From Flammeovirgaceae bacterium UBA2366 (GTDB taxonomy: Bacteria > Bacteroidota > Bacteroidia > Cytophagales > Cyclobacteriaceae): DNA of 64,000 nucleotides. This document shows positions 62,590-64,000 of this stretch, one piece after another. The stretch's first letter is position 1. Each line of letters opens with the position of its first letter. Under the pieces are notes generated by a model. That model ran no database searches, was not told the DNA's origin, and saw nothing but the letters and a program-made list of their open reading frames with translations. Both the position numbers and the translations under genes were made by a program. The stretch covers positions 1-64,000 of the forward strand of contig DDTK01000007.1 in assembly GCA_002344065.1 (NCBI GenBank). Reading direction: 5' to 3'.

Positions 62590-62910
62590 ATGGCAAGAAT
62601 TGTGATACGGAATCTGGGAAAATCATTTGAATCATCAGATTTTTCAAGATCCCTGCTTGCGCTTATTCACGATCAGGACATTGACTGGATGCATGCCTGC
62701 GGGGGGAAGGGAAGATGCACTACGTGCAAGGCAATCGTTCTTGAAGGAGAAAGTATGTTAACAGAATACACAACCGCTGAAAGCCGGTATCAAAAGCAAG
62801 GATTACTGCGGCCGGGTGAGCGTTTAGCCTGTCAGGTAAAAATCAAAGGCGATGTTGTTATTGAAGTTCCGGATACCAGCAAATTTCCGCATATGACCTA
62901 CCTGCCCTAA
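62590..62910 (+). CDS. 2Fe-2S ferredoxin
   Basis: The 106-residue protein has the plant/adrenodoxin-type cluster motif: Cys in WMHACGGKGRCTTC (three cysteines) and the fourth in RLACQVKI. Electron carrier in the cytoplasm; its partner enzyme is not encoded nearby. A heptamer repeat pair (ATGGACT) follows it at 62922-62942. Confidence 0.92.
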   Translation: MARIVIRNLGKSFESSDFSRSLLALIHDQDIDWMHACGGKGRCTTCKAIVLEGESMLTEYTTAESRYQKQGLLRPGERLACQVKIKGDVVIEVPDTSKFPHMTYLP

Positions 62911-62921
62911 CCCGGATAAAT

Positions 62922-62942
62922 ATGGACTATCGGTTATGGACT
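62922..62942. repeat. ATGGACT heptamer repeat pair
   Basis: ATGGACT occurs at 62922-62928 and 62936-62942, 14 bases apart (two heptamer periods). It belongs to the same ATGGNNN heptamer family as the repeats at 31704-31758 and 63594-63620, and lies in the short gap before tdk. Confidence 0.6.
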
Positions 62943-62956
62943 GTTAACTTGCACCT

Positions 62957-63562
62957 ATGTTTATTGAACCTCATTTAGGTAGAAAAGGCCCGGCCGGCCG
63001 TGCCGGTTGGATTGAAGTAATTTGCGGGTGTATGTTCTCCGGAAAAACGGAGGAACTTATCCGCAGACTTAACCGGGCACTTATCGCCAAACAAAAAGTT
63101 GAAATTTTTAAGCCTGTAACCGATAAGCGTTATCACGAACAGAACATTGTATCGCATAACGAGAATGCTATTCGTTCAACGCCTGTAAATTTTGCCAGCG
63201 ACATTTTACTGCTAGCCGGTGATTGCGATGTAGTGGGCATTGACGAAGCCCAGTTTTTTGATGATGCTATTATTGATGTATGCAATACCCTGGCCAACGG
63301 AGGTAAGCGCGTAATTGTGGCCGGCCTGGATATGGATTTTGAAGGTAAGCCTTTTGGCTCCATGCCCCAGTTACTCGCCATTGCAGAATTTGTAACCAAA
63401 GTGCATGCTATCTGTGCACGAACCGGTGAGCTTGCTTCGTTTTCTTATCGGTTAAGCCAGAGCAACGAACAGGTACTGCTAGGTGAGAAAGCAGAATATG
63501 AAGCTCGTAGCCGCAGAAGTTTTGTGGAGGGCATGAAAAGGCGAAATGAGATTAATGGGTAA
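62957..63562 (+). CDS. tdk: Thymidine kinase (type II)
   Basis: The 201-residue protein has the P-loop GCMFSGKTEELIRR, the DEAQFF catalytic segment (GIDEAQFFDD) and the lasso region. It phosphorylates thymidine with ATP in salvage. Three of the four zinc cysteines of the usual lasso are missing: the CxxC is CART (Cys kept only once) and the later pair reads ARSRRSF. This form is, I believe, common in Bacteroidota and need not mean loss of activity. The start of porZ overlaps its end. Confidence 0.95.
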   Translation: MFIEPHLGRKGPAGRAGWIEVICGCMFSGKTEELIRRLNRALIAKQKVEIFKPVTDKRYHEQNIVSHNENAIRSTPVNFASDILLLAGDCDVVGIDEAQFFDDAIIDVCNTLANGGKRVIVAGLDMDFEGKPFGSMPQLLAIAEFVTKVHAICARTGELASFSYRLSQSNEQVLLGEKAEYEARSRRSFVEGMKRRNEING

Positions 63563-64000
63563 ATACGTTTGCTTATTACGGGTTGTTTTTGCAATGGTTC
63601 ATGGTCCATGGTTCATGGATTATTGTTACGCACAGGAAATTCCGCTTGGTACCTGGCGAATCCACAACTCCTACAACGCCATCCACTCCATTGCTGTCAG
63701 TTCACAGAAGGTTTATGCAGCTTCATCAAACGGAATAGTTGTTGCTAATACAGACAATAGCCTTTCTACACTCACCAAGCTTGATGGTTTAAGTGGAGTG
63801 GACATCACGTCCATAGCTTTTGATCAAACCCGGAATCAATTGCTCATCAGTTATGCAGATGGGATGCTGGATATTATCCGACCATCCGAAATCATCTCCT
63901 ACAGCAGCCTTAAAAATTCACCAACCATCAGCGGATCAAAAAAAATAAATCATGTTATGGTGCAAGGAGGGGTTGCATATTTATCTGCTGATTATGGGGT
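63555..64000 (+). CDS. porZ: T9SS component PorZ, N-terminal part (cut by window edge)
   Basis: A frame from ATG 63555 (or 63546) runs to the right edge with 148 or more residues. After a hydrophobic leader it reads IPLGTWRIHNSYNAIHSIAV, KVYAASSNGIVV, LTKLDGLSGVDITSI and GSKKINHVMVQGGVAYLS, the propeller repeats of PorZ. PorZ, with PorU, attaches anionic lipopolysaccharide to T9SS cargo at the surface, which fits the sorting domain of the 6828 gene. The leader includes MVHGPWFMD, encoded by the ATGGNNN repeat. The ATG overlaps the tdk stop region. Confidence 0.82.
   Translation, partial: MGKYVCLLRVVFAMVHGPWFMDYCYAQEIPLGTWRIHNSYNAIHSIAVSSQKVYAASSNGIVVANTDNSLSTLTKLDGLSGVDITSIAFDQTRNQLLISYADGMLDIIRPSEIISYSSLKNSPTISGSKKINHVMVQGGVAYLSADYG
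63594..63620. repeat. Heptamer tandem repeat inside the porZ leader
   Basis: ATGGTTC, ATGGTCC, ATGGTTC and ATGGAT follow one another at 63594-63620, three full copies and part of a fourth. The palindromic core GGTCCATGG resembles the repeats at 31704-31758. Being in frame with porZ, it adds Met-Val-His-Gly-Pro-Trp-Phe-Met-Asp to the leader peptide. Confidence 0.75.

Noticed and set aside
1..64000. CRISPR array, tRNA, rRNA, prophage or integrative element
   Set aside because: No regularly spaced repeats, no cloverleaf genes, no structural or integrase genes were seen. The only mobile sequence is the transposase tail at the left edge and short repeats.

Overview
The window reads as chromosomal DNA of a Bacteroidota bacterium, most likely from the Cytophagales/Cytophagia side of the phylum. 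The signs are a secreted protein with a type IX secretion C-terminal sorting domain (6828-8903), the start of the T9SS component PorZ at the right edge, a promoter of the Bacteroidota type (TTG-N19-TAnnTTTG, upstream of purH), an almost complete lack of Shine-Dalgarno sites, and many lipoproteins and outer-membrane barrels. No rRNA, tRNA, CRISPR array or prophage was seen. Genes are dense on both strands and no gene-free stretch exceeds about 300 bases.

Region 1 (1 to about 16.9 kb) is accessory and cell-envelope material. It holds the tail of an IS110-type transposase, a zinc alcohol dehydrogenase, a LytTR regulator, a CPBP-like membrane protein, a serine hydrolase lipoprotein, outer-membrane and T9SS-type secreted proteins, and a frameshifted DHFR-fold remnant in front of a Crp/Fnr regulator. 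An FAD monooxygenase, aminopeptidase P, a second serine hydrolase, a GNAT acetyltransferase and an AspT/YidE-type transporter follow. Region 2 (17-33.9 kb) has an acyltransferase and a third serine hydrolase. It also has a paired beta-helix lipoprotein and di-haem cytochrome (SO2929/SO2930-type pair), a PchR-like AraC regulator, a di-haem cytochrome c with a hemerythrin-like protein, and a regulator/barrel/S41 peptidase set. Next come a GroES-like protein, a barrel plus PAP2/haloperoxidase-like lipoprotein, a gene broken by an in-frame TGA, and two DUF4242 proteins, one fused to a degenerate cyclase-like domain and an AraC DNA-binding domain.

Region 3 (34-47 kb) mixes accessory and housekeeping genes: an RmuC-like coiled-coil nuclease, rocD with a short-chain dehydrogenase, a GerW (YtfJ)/DUF2953 pair, a divergent thiamine pyrophosphokinase-like protein, prmC facing ribD, hicB with a hicA toxin broken by a stop codon, msrC, and a Tat-signal HisC-like aminotransferase overlapping a CHASE2 membrane protein. 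Region 4 (47-64 kb) is core: fatty-acid desaturase, psd, gdhA, cdsA, a CPBP protease, dusB, purH, the rod-shape operon mreB-mreC-mreD-mrdA-rodA, a ferredoxin, thymidine kinase and the start of porZ.

The most unusual items are several recently decayed genes found by reading across frames (DHFR-fold remnant, hicA, the 32.0 kb membrane gene), a PAP2 protein made of an active half and a dead half, the DUF4242/pseudo-cyclase/AraC fusion next to an exported DUF4242 protein, and several families of short palindromic or heptameric repeats, one of which lies inside the signal-peptide region of porZ. I did not find one clear multi-gene system that I would call new; the DUF4242 pair and the beta-helix/cytochrome pair are the best candidates for unexplained function. 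Family assignments were made by eye from motifs, without database searches.
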